Below, piece by piece: positions 1 through 9,132 of a stretch of 64,000 nucleotides of DNA (the first letter of the stretch is position 1; each line of letters starts with the position of its first letter). The notes under the pieces were generated by a model. That model was not told the DNA's origin, did no database searches, and worked only from the letters and a program-made list of their open reading frames with translations. The stretch lies in NCBI RefSeq assembly GCF_029223545.1, contig NZ_CP097870.1, positions 2,666,001 to 2,730,000 of the forward strand, read 5' to 3'. A program made the position numbers and the translations under genes. Source of the DNA: Thauera sp. GDN1. GTDB taxonomy: Bacteria; Pseudomonadota; Gammaproteobacteria; Burkholderiales; Rhodocyclaceae.

Positions 1-291
1 GACCTCACAGGAAAGATCGTCCAGGTCGGTCGCGGCATGATCGAAGGCGTTTCTGCGCAAATCATCAAGAAATACGTGGGCAACGTGCGCGATCTCCTGG
101 AAGCGCCCTCCGGCGAGGCGCCGGCCGGAGCGCTGGACGAGGGCGCGGACGCGGCCGCCGCACAGGCGTCGACCAGCACCCCGGCACCCCGCCCGGCCAA
201 GGAAGACTCGATCAACGTGGTCGCGGTCGTGTTCAAGGTCATGATGGATCGCATCATCGGTTTCTTCCGGCGGCTGTTCGGCCACGCCTGA
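1..291 (+). CDS. C-terminal end of a CoxG-like SRPBCC protein (5' truncated)
   Basis: The reading frame is open from base 1, so the gene begins outside the window. The first visible residues (DLTGKIVQVGRGMIEGVS) match the end of the SRPBCC/START-like fold of CoxG, a protein that accompanies carbon-monoxide-dehydrogenase-type molybdenum hydroxylases and is thought to help membrane attachment or maturation. After the fold comes an Ala/Pro-rich linker and a short C-terminal amphipathic or membrane-seeking helix (about the last 25 residues, ending GFFRRLFGHA), also usual in CoxG. Its presence suggests that a molybdenum hydroxylase lies upstream, outside the window; that is inference. The assignment rests only on the last ~97 residues. 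Confidence 0.7.
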   Translation, partial: DLTGKIVQVGRGMIEGVSAQIIKKYVGNVRDLLEAPSGEAPAGALDEGADAAAAQASTSTPAPRPAKEDSINVVAVVFKVMMDRIIGFFRRLFGHA

Positions 292-336
292 TTCAGACTG
301 GCCTGACACGATCAACCCACCATCGGAGCGGGTTCG

Positions 337-1377
337 ATGCCTTCGACCTCAGGCTGTGCTTCTCTCACCGCAGGAAGACTCGCGGAGCTTGCCCTCGCGT
401 CCGCCTACGCGAGCGCAATTTCACCACTGAACTCCCCCTCCTGCCTGCTCGTCGATCTGAGCGACGCCTGCAGCGCTGAAACGGCCGGACTGCAGCCACG
501 CCTGAGGCAATGGCTTGCAGCGCAGGCTGGCCCGGTCATCGGGGTAGGTGGTTCGCCAGCCGCTCGCCAGGACCTCGGCGCAGCGTGCGATCTCGTCCTC
601 GATGACGACAAGGGCTTGAGCACACTGCTGGACAACATCCACCAGGCGCCCGTCGCGGCGATGACGCTCGTGCAGGTCCTGCGTGCGACCGAGAAGATGC
701 CCGCCACACAGGCACTCACGGTCGAATCGCTCGCCTACTCCACCCTGCAGTCCGGCGCGGACTTTCGCCGCTGGTCCGCGGCCAACCCGCCCGAACCGCA
801 GCGGATCCCGGCCGACGACGGCCCACCGCTCCTCATCGAACGCCGCAACGGCACGCTGGAAATCCGGCTGAACCGTCCATCCAGCCGCAACGCAATGAGC
901 ATCGAGATGCGCGATGCGCTGGTCGAAGCATTCGAGCTTTCGGTCATCGACGACGGCATCAGGCAGATCGAGGTGAGCGGCCTTGGCGCCTGCTTCTGCA
1001 CCGGTGGGGCGCTCGAGGAGTTCGGCACCGCCGCCGACCCGGCCACCGCCCACGCAGTTCGCAGCCTGCGCCTGCCGGCGGCCACCCTGCTGCGCAGCAC
1101 AGCGGCGACCCGGTTTCACGTGCACGGCGCCTGCATCGGCTCGGGCATCGAGTTGCCCGCCTTCGCCCGCCACCTGAGCGCCAGCCCGGGCAGCTTCTTC
1201 CAGCTCCCCGAGATTCGCTTCGGCCTCATTCCCGGCGCAGGCGGCTGCGTCAGCATCCCGCGCCGGATCGGCCGGCAGCGCACGGCGTACCTGGCGCTCT
1301 CGGCGCGTCGCATCAATGCGGCCACCGCACTCGACTGGGGGCTGATCGACGAGATCACGCCGGCTGCGGCCCGCTAG
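337..1377 (+). CDS. enoyl-CoA hydratase/isomerase family protein with long N-terminal extension
   Basis: This 346-residue protein carries a crotonase fold in its second half, from about residue 165 (IERRNGTLEIRLNRPSSRNAMS) to the end. The typical oxyanion-hole region (HGACIGSGIELPAF) and the LPEIRFGLIPGAGG segment are visible, so it probably acts on an acyl-CoA as hydratase, isomerase or hydrolase. The first ~160 residues are an extra domain; parts of it look like a worn crotonase half, but this is weak. Typical single-domain crotonases have about 260 residues. It follows the CoxG-like gene by 45 bases on the same strand and converges on the amidohydrolase gene. The substrate is unknown. Confidence 0.75.
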   Translation: MPSTSGCASLTAGRLAELALASAYASAISPLNSPSCLLVDLSDACSAETAGLQPRLRQWLAAQAGPVIGVGGSPAARQDLGAACDLVLDDDKGLSTLLDNIHQAPVAAMTLVQVLRATEKMPATQALTVESLAYSTLQSGADFRRWSAANPPEPQRIPADDGPPLLIERRNGTLEIRLNRPSSRNAMSIEMRDALVEAFELSVIDDGIRQIEVSGLGACFCTGGALEEFGTAADPATAHAVRSLRLPAATLLRSTAATRFHVHGACIGSGIELPAFARHLSASPGSFFQLPEIRFGLIPGAGGCVSIPRRIGRQRTAYLALSARRINAATALDWGLIDEITPAAAR

Positions 1378-1384
1378 GCGCGTG

Positions 1385-2779
1385 CTACGCAGAATGGATG
1401 ATGCGACCGCGCGCGACCGTCAATCGGACATCGACCGCGGCGGCATCCGCAAATAGCTGTACAAGCGGACGGTCCAGCACACACAGGTCCGCGACGCCTC
1501 CGGCCTCCAGCCTGCGGCGGGCGCCGCCGGGGCGCAGCGGATCAGAACAGTAGAGATCGAGCACGGTGGCCGGCGCGAGCCGTTCGGCCGCGCCGAGCAC
1601 GCGCCCCGCACGCGTCCGCCTGTCCAGTGCCGCCGCAATCGCCCGCCACGGGTCCGGGTCTCCATACGGGGCGTCGGACCCTGCGCCCACGGCGACACCG
1701 GCAGCAACGAAGCTCCCGGCACGGTAGAGCCCTTCCATCTCATCTGCCGGCAGCGAGGCGAGATAGGCATCACCACGCTCGAAGACGAAGTTCGGCTGGG
1801 TGACCACGCGCAGGCCCGCCTCCCTGACCAGATCGACCGCCTCCATGCTGGCCTGCGCCGCGTGCTCCAGACGGTCTCCAGCCCGCACGCCCGCCGCCTG
1901 CAGCGCGGTCACCGCAAGCATGAGCTCGACGAGCGTCACGCAATGCACGGCGACCGACCGGCCCGCATGGTGGCTGCGCTCGATCCGGTCGCACAGGACG
2001 TCGAAGGGCGGCAATGCCGCTTCGCGCAGATGGATCTTCGTCGCGCCGACGGACAGGCCGGGCACTGTCCAGGCCGGAGCGAGCGCTTCACTGCCCATCA
2101 TCAACACGCTCTGCTGCAAGCGCCCTGCCGCGCGCTCCGCCGCGAAATGGCGAAACTCGGCCAGGCCATTTCCAGGGCTCGCATCGGTTACGCCCGTGAT
2201 GCCCAGGCGGGCAAGTCGCCGGCTCGCTTCCCCCAGCGCCGGCATCGACGCGCCGAGCCGCTCCCGAACCCATGGATCGGCGCCGTACAGGCGCCCGGTC
2301 GGCACGCCGTCGACGCGCTCGAACGGGTCGCCGCCGCCCGCCTCATCCACACCGAGGCGCTGCAGGCCCAGCGAGTTGAAGATCCATAGCTGGCCGCTGC
2401 GGTGCTGGATACGGACCGGTCGCCCGGGCAGGACACGGTCCAGCCAGTATCGATCGATGTCACCCGCCACCGATTCGTGATAGCCGATGCCACGGATCCA
2501 GCCCTCCGAACCTGCGGCCCGCTCGGCAAGCGCCCCGGCGAGCGCCTGCGCGCAATCGACCTGCGGTGGCCCGCAAGGCACCGAGCCGATGGCTGCGGCG
2601 TAGGCGAGCAGGTGCAGGTGGTGGTCATGCACGCCGGGCAGCACCGCGCCCCCTGCGGCATCGAACACGATCTCGCCCGGCTCGGGGGCAAGGTCCGGGG
2701 CAAGTGCCACGATGTGCTCGCCGTCGGTGCGGAGCGCGACGTGTGCGTGCTCCGGCGTGTTCGCGTTGACGATCAGCAT
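1385..2779 (-). CDS. amidohydrolase family protein (YtcJ/imidazolonepropionase-like)
   Basis: The 464-residue product has the metal-dependent hydrolase layout: an N-terminal small beta domain, the metal motif HDHHLHL near residue 52, a late His in the barrel (AVHCVTLVELML), and the conserved Asp in GAGSDAPYGDPDPW, followed by a C-terminal beta segment (GVADLCVLD). Such enzymes hydrolyse amide, lactam or ester bonds in the cytoplasm. It overlaps the upstream CoA-transferase gene by 7 bases, so both are probably translated from one mRNA together with the acyl-CoA ligase. A ring- or amide-opening step in the same catabolic route is a reasonable inference, but the substrate cannot be read from the sequence. 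Confidence 0.75.
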   Translation of the reverse strand: MLIVNANTPEHAHVALRTDGEHIVALAPDLAPEPGEIVFDAAGGAVLPGVHDHHLHLLAYAAAIGSVPCGPPQVDCAQALAGALAERAAGSEGWIRGIGYHESVAGDIDRYWLDRVLPGRPVRIQHRSGQLWIFNSLGLQRLGVDEAGGGDPFERVDGVPTGRLYGADPWVRERLGASMPALGEASRRLARLGITGVTDASPGNGLAEFRHFAAERAAGRLQQSVLMMGSEALAPAWTVPGLSVGATKIHLREAALPPFDVLCDRIERSHHAGRSVAVHCVTLVELMLAVTALQAAGVRAGDRLEHAAQASMEAVDLVREAGLRVVTQPNFVFERGDAYLASLPADEMEGLYRAGSFVAAGVAVGAGSDAPYGDPDPWRAIAAALDRRTRAGRVLGAAERLAPATVLDLYCSDPLRPGGARRRLEAGGVADLCVLDRPLVQLFADAAAVDVRLTVARGRIIHSA

Positions 2780-4191
2780 GCGAGCAGCTCGTCCAGGGCT
2801 GGGTTGTCAGCGCCGTGCGCGCGCGCAGGGCCGGCCAGGATGGGACGCTGCGGCCTGCAGTCGAGCAGCCCGCCCGCGACCGCCAAGCCCTGCCAGTGCC
2901 GCATGCGTGCATCGAGCGCGTCGTCGCCGGGCGTCTGCTCCCAGGCCGCACAGCATTCGACGACGTCACGCATGGCGAGCGAAACCAGGCTCCCTCCCCC
3001 CACGGCATGCGCGCACCAGGCGGCCAGCGCCGCATGCAGGCCGGTCAGCGGGTCGGCGATCGCATCCCCGCAGAAGACCCACTCCCCGGTGGCACGCGCA
3101 AGCACCGACGACAATCCGCCGCCCACACCAGCGTCGTCACCGAAGGCGACCCAGGCGGCGCCGGGTTCCTCACGACCATGGCCAGTGATGCTGATCCAGC
3201 TCAGGCCGGGATTGTCGGCGACCATCCCCTCGGCATCGATGCCGAGCTGGCGCAGTGCGCGTGGCCGGGAGGCCTCGATGACGATGTCGGCCGTCTCGAT
3301 CAGGCGGCGCAGTCGGGCCACGCCGCCGGCGGACGAAAAATCGATCGCCACACAGGTCTTGCCGGCGTTGAGCAAGTCGAAGAAGTCCGCGTTGCCGGCG
3401 CGGGCGCCATCGGGGCGACGCGTGCTCTCGACCTTGATCACGCTGGCACCCAGCTGGCGCAGGATCTGCGCACAGAGCGGCCCCGCCCAGAGCGAGGACA
3501 GGTCGACCACCCGGGGAGCGCGCCGGCGCCGTGCACGGTCCGAGCGCACCCCGACAGGCTGCACACGACACCATGGGATGCCGTCCCGTAGCGGCACATC
3601 CGCGGCGGCGACCGGCAGGCCGAGCAGCCGCGCGCCCTCGAGCGCCGTCTCCACCGTCTGCGCGGCGACGGCCGAGGCAAGCTGCGCCCAGTCGGCGATC
3701 TCGCGCCCCCCCATCCATGCAGGCACAAGCTCCCAGTCTTCCGCGCGCGCGAGATTGACGGCGAGCATGCCATTCGCGGCCTGCAGCAGCCTGCAGCTTC
3801 CACCGGGAGAGCGGCGCCCCTGGCGGCGCAGGCCAAGCAGCGCGGCACGGTGGGCGAGCATGATGTCCGCCTGGCGCCACGCCGGCGGCAGTTGCGCCCC
3901 CAGCGCCGCAAGCGCCTTCAGCACACCGTTCGCGCATGCGCCCACTGGGGAAGGCAGCATCCTTCCAGGCTGTCGCGGCGCGCCGGTGAGCCACATCAGC
4001 CCACTGCGCGCCCAGGCCAGCGCCGGATGCAGGTCCGCCGGCCCCGGTTCGATGCATGTGCCGGCACCGAGCGCCGCGAGCAGATGCGCCGCGTAACGGG
4101 TCTCATACCCCTCCCCCGCGAGGGCGAAGCTGCGACCGGACAGCAGCGCCCCCGCGATCGAGCTGGAGGGCACTGCAAGTCCGGCATCCAT
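2773..4191 (-). CDS. class III (CaiB/BaiF) CoA-transferase, 472 aa
   Basis: The C-terminal half, from about residue 235 (RVVDLSSLWAGPLCAQILRQ), is a standard family III CoA-transferase N-lobe: it moves CoA between carboxylic acids without a free acid intermediate. The segment IADPLTGLHAAL holds the Asp at the position used as catalytic carboxylate in the family (known from formyl-CoA transferase). The first ~230 residues are a further CaiB-related stretch, so the domain order differs from the common ~400-residue enzyme. The ATG at 4191 was chosen because the frame upstream runs antisense through the ligase gene. It sits 14 bases after the ligase stop and overlaps the amidohydrolase gene, which implies one operon. 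Confidence 0.75.
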   Translation of the reverse strand: MDAGLAVPSSSIAGALLSGRSFALAGEGYETRYAAHLLAALGAGTCIEPGPADLHPALAWARSGLMWLTGAPRQPGRMLPSPVGACANGVLKALAALGAQLPPAWRQADIMLAHRAALLGLRRQGRRSPGGSCRLLQAANGMLAVNLARAEDWELVPAWMGGREIADWAQLASAVAAQTVETALEGARLLGLPVAAADVPLRDGIPWCRVQPVGVRSDRARRRRAPRVVDLSSLWAGPLCAQILRQLGASVIKVESTRRPDGARAGNADFFDLLNAGKTCVAIDFSSAGGVARLRRLIETADIVIEASRPRALRQLGIDAEGMVADNPGLSWISITGHGREEPGAAWVAFGDDAGVGGGLSSVLARATGEWVFCGDAIADPLTGLHAALAAWCAHAVGGGSLVSLAMRDVVECCAAWEQTPGDDALDARMRHWQGLAVAGGLLDCRPQRPILAGPARAHGADNPALDELLAC

Positions 4192-4205
4192 GTGCGCGCA
4201 AGCGA

Positions 4206-5714
4206 TCAGGTCGCGATGGAAAGCTCGTCGCGCAGCACCCTGCGCAGGATCTTGCCCATCTCGTTGTAGGGCAGCTGCTGACGGAAGCTGATCACGGCGG
4301 GCACGCGCGAGGAGCGCAGGCGCGCTCGCACCCAGTCGCGCAGTTCGGTCTCGCTGACCTTCGCATCGCCGTTCATGACCACCGCCGCCCCGACGGTCTC
4401 GCCCCATTCCGTATCGGGAACCGCCACCACCGCGACATCGGCGATCGCCGGATGCTGGCGCAGCACGTCCTCGATCTCTCCGGGAGAGATGTTCTCGCCA
4501 CCGCGTACGATCACGTCGTCGGCCCTGCCGTCGAGATAGAGAAAGCCGTATCTGTCGACATAGCCACGGTCCCGGGTCGGGAACCAGCCGTCCGCATCGA
4601 GCAGACTGCCGATGCCCAGGTATTCGCCGGACACCTGCCCGCCACGCACGAATACGTCGCCCACCTCACCCGCCGGCAAGGATTTGCCATCGCCATCGCG
4701 GATCTCGATCTCGACCGTATCGATCGGGCGCCCCACGGAGTGCAGGCGCTTGCGCACCTCCGGATCGACGCTGAAGAAGCCGTCGCGGTGACCTTCGGGG
4801 TCGAGCAGCGCGATGGTGGAACTGGTCTCGGTGAGACCATAGGCGTTGGTGAAATCGACTTTGGGCCAGAGCTGCATGGCACGCTCGATCACCGGTGCAG
4901 GCATCTTGCCTCCCCCATAGGCGAGCGCGCGAAGCACCGGCAGCGCAGCATCCACGCCAGCGGTGTCGACGTACTCGATCACGCGGGCAAGCATCGTCGG
5001 GACGACGAAGGCGTTCGTCACCTTCTCCCGCTGACAGGTGTCGAGCCAGGCCTTGCCATCGAAATTCGGCAACTGCACCATGCGCCGGCAGGCGTACGTG
5101 GAACTCAAGACCGCCGAGATACCGGCGATGTGATAGGGAGGCACCGCGACCAGCGTGGCATCGTCATCCTGCGCCGCGCCGAACTCCACGGTGCCGAGGA
5201 TGTAGCTCATCAGGTTCTCGTGGCGCAGGACAGCCGCCTTGGGCGCCCCCGTCGTCCCGCTGGTGAACAACTGCACCGCGACCGCGTCCGGCTCCGCAGG
5301 AACTGGATCGTCCGCCTGCACGTTCGCATCGAGCGCGTCGCGAAGGAAGGTCTCGCGGTCGACGACGGTGAAACCCTCCGGGATCTCCACGTCTTCCAGC
5401 AGGGCCGGATCGGCAATCAGCCAGGCGGGGGCGATCCGCGCCAGCAGCGCCTGGATCTCCGGCTTCGTCAGCCGGTAATTCATCGGCACGTATGGCAGCC
5501 CTGCGCAGGCCGCCGCATACAGGGCCACCGGCGCGGCAATGCTGTTGATGTCCAGGAAACCGACGTAACGGCAACCGCTCGCACGAATCTTCGCCCCCGC
5601 ACGACGCGCGGCGTCGAGCATCTCGCCGTAGCGTATCGAGCGCTCAGCACAGGTCACCGCGACCCGTTCCGGATGGCATTCCGCCGCCATCTCCAGCGTC
5701 ATCAGCACGTTCAT
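4206..5714 (-). CDS. AMP-forming acyl-CoA synthetase (class I adenylate-forming)
   Basis: A 502-residue member of the ANL superfamily. Visible motifs are the P-loop-like TSGTTGAPKAAV, the YGLTETSS motif that contacts adenylate, the hinge region TRDRGYVDRYGFLYLDGR, the GGENISPGEIE motif and, near the C-terminus, NEMGKILRR with the catalytic lysine that drives the first half-reaction. It should activate a carboxylic acid to its CoA thioester using ATP. It lies at the head of the minus-strand operon with the CoA-transferase and amidohydrolase and is only 4 bases downstream of a small unknown gene. The start ATG at 5714 gives the usual length. The substrate cannot be predicted. Confidence 0.85.
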   Translation of the reverse strand: MNVLMTLEMAAECHPERVAVTCAERSIRYGEMLDAARRAGAKIRASGCRYVGFLDINSIAAPVALYAAACAGLPYVPMNYRLTKPEIQALLARIAPAWLIADPALLEDVEIPEGFTVVDRETFLRDALDANVQADDPVPAEPDAVAVQLFTSGTTGAPKAAVLRHENLMSYILGTVEFGAAQDDDATLVAVPPYHIAGISAVLSSTYACRRMVQLPNFDGKAWLDTCQREKVTNAFVVPTMLARVIEYVDTAGVDAALPVLRALAYGGGKMPAPVIERAMQLWPKVDFTNAYGLTETSSTIALLDPEGHRDGFFSVDPEVRKRLHSVGRPIDTVEIEIRDGDGKSLPAGEVGDVFVRGGQVSGEYLGIGSLLDADGWFPTRDRGYVDRYGFLYLDGRADDVIVRGGENISPGEIEDVLRQHPAIADVAVVAVPDTEWGETVGAAVVMNGDAKVSETELRDWVRARLRSSRVPAVISFRQQLPYNEMGKILRRVLRDELSIAT

Positions 5715-5718
5715 CGGT

Positions 5719-6030
5719 TCAGTCCGACGACGGCAGGGCCTTCGCCTGCTTGACCACGAGCGCCTCACCGTCGATCGACAGGCCGCCCTTGCCGCCCTTG
5801 GTGCACAGGAACTCGAAGCGCTCTGCCGCATCGGTATAGCGCTTGCCCACCAGCGTCCCCTGGGCGAGCGCCGCATCCAGCGTCGCCCCTGCCGGTTTCT
5901 CGGCAGCCATCGCAAGCATTCCGGCGCCACCGCATTCGAGGCGGACATCGTCCGCAGCGGCCCGAACCACCATCACCTCGGTATCGCATACCGCACTCTT
6001 CAGTCGCGAACCCGCTTTCAACGTAGCCAT
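5719..6030 (-). CDS. small protein of unknown function, 103 aa
   Basis: I do not recognise this family. The 103-residue product has no signal peptide or membrane segment. It has only two cysteines outside any metal motif, a central Gly/Ala-rich part, and a near-C-terminal EFLCTKGGKGGLSIDGEAL. It is the first gene of the minus-strand run and is followed after 4 bases by the acyl-CoA synthetase, so it is probably co-translated with it. The coding signal is good: the Pro/Ala/Gly composition and codon use match the neighbours, and an AGGAGCTGA sequence lies just upstream of the ATG. A helper or substrate-carrier role for the ligase is speculation. Confidence 0.6.
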   Translation of the reverse strand: MATLKAGSRLKSAVCDTEVMVVRAAADDVRLECGGAGMLAMAAEKPAGATLDAALAQGTLVGKRYTDAAERFEFLCTKGGKGGLSIDGEALVVKQAKALPSSD

Positions 6031-6353
6031 TTCAGCTCCTCGAACGATCCAGGGTTGGTAAGACAGCGAACCTGCCGGACATCCGCCTGGAACGAAAAAT
6101 CCAGCCGTCGCTGTCGATGAGCCGATTCTGTGCGATGCAAAGCGTGCGCAGCAACGCCTCCCATGGGCACTGACCTGAATTGCGCCCGAATAGGCCGAAT
6201 CAGAACTTTGCGGCCATCCCGGCCCCTGCGGTTTTTTCTTATCTTGGCTGCGTGGCAGGGTCTTCCGCCCCCCGCCTCGGGCCAGCCATGTCGCACGCGA
6301 TTGACCGCAATGCCGCGGCCGGCCTCACCCAATTCCGCAAACGAGCACGAGAG
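6031..6353. promoter_or_regulatory. divergent intergenic region
   Basis: This ~320-base gap separates the minus-strand ligase operon from the plus-strand CoA-transferase gene and must hold both promoters. A T-run followed by TTATCT (about 6232-6244) could be a -10 element for the rightward gene, but I see no convincing -35 at the right distance. No long perfect inverted repeat was found. The short reading frames inside it have no family resemblance. Confidence 0.4.
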
Positions 6354-7589
6354 ATGAGCATGAAGACACCTCCTCCCCTTTCCAGCCTTCGCGTGATCGA
6401 GAGCTCCATCCTCGGCCCGGCCGCGATCACCACCGCCCTCGCCGACCTGGGCGCCGACGTGATCAAGGTCGAATCACCCTCCGGCGACTACATCCGCGAA
6501 ATGACGTGGCCGATCATCGAGGGGATTTCGCTGATGCACTACCACCTCAACCGCGGCAAGAAGAGCATCACGCTCGACCTCAAGCACGAAGCCGCCCGCG
6601 AGGTCTATCGCGAACTGGTGCGCGGCGCCGACGTCGTCATCGAGGCTTCCAAGCCCGGCGCGCTGGCCCGCTACGGACTCGGCTACGAGGATCTGCGCCA
6701 GATCAACCCGAAGATCGTGTTCTGCACCGTGTCGGGCTACGGCATGACCGGCCCCTACAAGGACATGCCCTCGCACGGAATCGCCTACGACACCTGGAGC
6801 GGGGTCGTGAAGCCGGCCTACGACGAGGAAGGCTTCTGCTACATACCCGAGCATGTCGGCATCGGCATCAACGCCGCGCCGCTGTTCGGCGGGCTCGCCG
6901 TACTCGCGGGCGTGATCCGCGCGCGCGAAACCGGCCAAGGCTGCTTCATGGAACTCGCGCAGAGCGACGCGGCTGCCGCATTCGACTGGTATCGCAGCGA
7001 GAGCCACATGGCCTATGCGCGCCCCGAGAACGTGGTGACCGGCAACAAGGCCGACAACTACGTGCGCCGCCCGGTCGCCACTGCGGGCATGAAGGAAGGC
7101 GTCCGCTATCAGCTCTATGACAGCGCCGACGGCCATGTGCTGTTCATGGCATCCGAGCAGGCATTCTGGAAGAACTTCTGCGCCGGCGTCGGCCGCATCG
7201 ATCTTTTCGAGAAATGGCCGGGCTCGAAATACGCCGACCACGCGCGTGGCAATCGCGAGCTTCAGGCCATCCTGCGTGACATCTTCCGCTCGCGCACGAC
7301 CCGGGAATGGCTTGATTTCGGCGTGGCGTTCAACACACCGATCGCCCCCGTCAATACGCCGGCAAACATCGTGGACGACCCCCAGTTCAAGGACCGCTTC
7401 CGCGTCCTGCCGCACGAACGGCACGGCGCCGACATGCTCGGCTTCCCGGTCAAGTTCATCGGCGAGCCGGAAGCCGACCCCGAACGGGCGCCGACCGTCG
7501 GCGAGCATACCGCCGCCGTGCTGAACGAGGTTCTCGGCTACGACGCCGCACGGGTCGCAGAACTGCGCCAGCGGGGCGCCCTCGGCTGA
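6354..7589 (+). CDS. class III (CaiB/BaiF) CoA-transferase, 411 aa
   Basis: The protein has the full-length family III layout, starting SLRVIESSILGPAAITTALADLGADVIKVE and including RGKKSITLDLKH, VVIEASKPGALARYGLGYEDL and FCTVSGYGMTGPYK, all typical. It should transfer CoA to or from a carboxylic acid. The segment where the family normally has its catalytic Asp reads HVGIGINAAPLFGGL, with no Asp, so either an alternative mechanism or a different reaction is possible. The start at 6354 (MSMKTPPP) gives the usual N-terminus; the second Met is an alternative. It heads a plus-strand series with the flavoenzyme, a small protein and the ETF-beta gene. Confidence 0.8.
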   Translation: MSMKTPPPLSSLRVIESSILGPAAITTALADLGADVIKVESPSGDYIREMTWPIIEGISLMHYHLNRGKKSITLDLKHEAAREVYRELVRGADVVIEASKPGALARYGLGYEDLRQINPKIVFCTVSGYGMTGPYKDMPSHGIAYDTWSGVVKPAYDEEGFCYIPEHVGIGINAAPLFGGLAVLAGVIRARETGQGCFMELAQSDAAAAFDWYRSESHMAYARPENVVTGNKADNYVRRPVATAGMKEGVRYQLYDSADGHVLFMASEQAFWKNFCAGVGRIDLFEKWPGSKYADHARGNRELQAILRDIFRSRTTREWLDFGVAFNTPIAPVNTPANIVDDPQFKDRFRVLPHERHGADMLGFPVKFIGEPEADPERAPTVGEHTAAVLNEVLGYDAARVAELRQRGALG

Positions 7590-7748
7590 ATGCGCGCGCT
7601 GCGTCATGCAATGAAACAGGAGCGGCCACATTCGATATCGCGAGCCCGGAGCGGGCACGAAGCGGCTGCTTAGAATCGACTCGACAAGACGGGCGCACGA
7701 CATCCGCTGCGCCACATGTATCGAAACCGCACCCGGAGGCAATGACCC

Positions 7749-8843
7749 ATGGACAGTCCCCTTCACACTCAACTCTGCGACAAGCTCGGCATCGAATACC
7801 CAGTCGTCGCCTTCACCCATTGCAAGGACGTCGCCGTCGCGGTGATCAACGCCGGTGGTTTCGCCGTGCTGGGCGAGGCCCTGCACACCCCGGACCAGAT
7901 CGCGGCAGACATCAAGTGGATCCGCGAACGCATCGGCGGCAAGCCTTTCGGCATCGACCTCGTCCTGCCCTCCTCGGTGCCCGAGGAAAAGACCGTCGAC
8001 GAACTTCTGGCGATGATTCCGCAGGAACAACGTGATTTCGAGCAACAGATCAAGCGCAAGTACAACGTCCCAGATCCCAAGGTGGCGCCGGACATTCACC
8101 ATTGGGGAGGCCTGGATCAGAAGCGTGCGCTCGACCAGCTCGAGGTCATCTTCGACGAGCGGGTGCCGGTGTTCGCCTCCGGCCTGGGCTCACCCGCCTT
8201 CCTGCTCAAGCGCGCTCACGAGCTTGGCATGCAGGTGTGGGGCCTGGTCGGCAAGCCCCGGCAGGCCAAGCGCCAGATCGAGGCGGGCACCGACGTCATC
8301 ATCGCCCAGGGCTACGACGCAGCAGGCCACACCGGCAACATCGGCACCTTCTCCATCGTGCCGCAGGTCGTGGACGCGGCGCGCGGTACCGGTGTCCCGG
8401 TGATCGCGGCCGGTGGCGTCACCACCGGCCGCCACCTGGCCGCGGCGCTCGCGCTCGGCGCCGACGGCGTGTGGACGGGTTCGCTGTGGCTGACCTCGCG
8501 CGAATCGGACGTCAACATGCCGCTCAAGGAGCGCCTGCTCGAAGCCGAAACCGAGGACACCATGTACTCGAACTGCATCTCGGGCTACACCATGCGCACG
8601 ACGCGCTGCCCATGGCACGACGAATGGATGAGCGACGCCGCACCCGCCGTGCTCAAGCCGCCGCTGCAGATGATCCTGTCGTCCAACTACATCCAGGGCT
8701 CGCTGGACTATCAGCGCAAGGACCTGATGACCGAGGCGGCCGGCCAGGGTATCCACTACGTCAAGGAAATGAAGCCGGCACGCCAGATTCTTTCCGACAT
8801 CGTCGAGGAGGCACTCGATGTCTTCGACCGCTTCTCTGCCTGA
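7749..8843 (+). CDS. nitronate monooxygenase / 2-nitropropane dioxygenase-like flavoenzyme
   Basis: A 364-residue FMN barrel of the NMO family. The motif AAGHTGNIGT carries the His that acts as base in nitronate monooxygenases, and AAGGVTTGRHLAAALALGADGVWTGSLWL forms the FMN phosphate site. A good ribosome site (CGGAGG) precedes the ATG. Family members oxidise alkyl nitronates, but many relatives next to acyl-CoA genes have unknown flavin-dependent roles. Downstream it overlaps a small gene by 26 bases, and the ETF-beta gene follows directly, hinting at electron exchange with a flavoprotein in the same pathway (inference). Confidence 0.8.
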   Translation: MDSPLHTQLCDKLGIEYPVVAFTHCKDVAVAVINAGGFAVLGEALHTPDQIAADIKWIRERIGGKPFGIDLVLPSSVPEEKTVDELLAMIPQEQRDFEQQIKRKYNVPDPKVAPDIHHWGGLDQKRALDQLEVIFDERVPVFASGLGSPAFLLKRAHELGMQVWGLVGKPRQAKRQIEAGTDVIIAQGYDAAGHTGNIGTFSIVPQVVDAARGTGVPVIAAGGVTTGRHLAAALALGADGVWTGSLWLTSRESDVNMPLKERLLEAETEDTMYSNCISGYTMRTTRCPWHDEWMSDAAPAVLKPPLQMILSSNYIQGSLDYQRKDLMTEAAGQGIHYVKEMKPARQILSDIVEEALDVFDRFSA

Positions 8844-9132
8844 ATCGTCCTTCCGCGCCGGATACGAGCCGGCTGTACACGACCTGGAGGCCGAATGCGA
8901 CGGTGGCCGCCCGATCGAGGGCACCCACTTCGCCGGGCGGCAGTCCTTCACCGGCCGCCTGACCGGACACTACCGCGATTACGGCCCGTATCCATGGCGC
9001 TGGTACCTGCTCGGCTCGCTCACGCGCAAGCCCGACGGCTTCGTCCATGACGCGGTCTGGTGCGACGCGGAAAGCCTTTATCCGGTCTCCAACCCGGGGC
9101 GGACGATCGAACAACTTTGCAGAACGGAGTAA
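8818..9132 (+). CDS. small protein of unknown function, 104 aa
   Basis: I cannot name this family. It begins inside the end of the flavoenzyme gene (26-base overlap) with a strong ribosome site, GAGGAG, seven bases before the ATG, so translational coupling is likely. The product is rich in Gly, Tyr and Trp (GHYRDYGPYPWRWYLLG) with no signal peptide, no membrane segment and no metal motif. Its stop codon directly abuts the ETF-beta start. The position between two redox flavoprotein genes suggests an accessory role in that reaction. Confidence 0.6.
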   Translation: MSSTASLPESSFRAGYEPAVHDLEAECDGGRPIEGTHFAGRQSFTGRLTGHYRDYGPYPWRWYLLGSLTRKPDGFVHDAVWCDAESLYPVSNPGRTIEQLCRTE

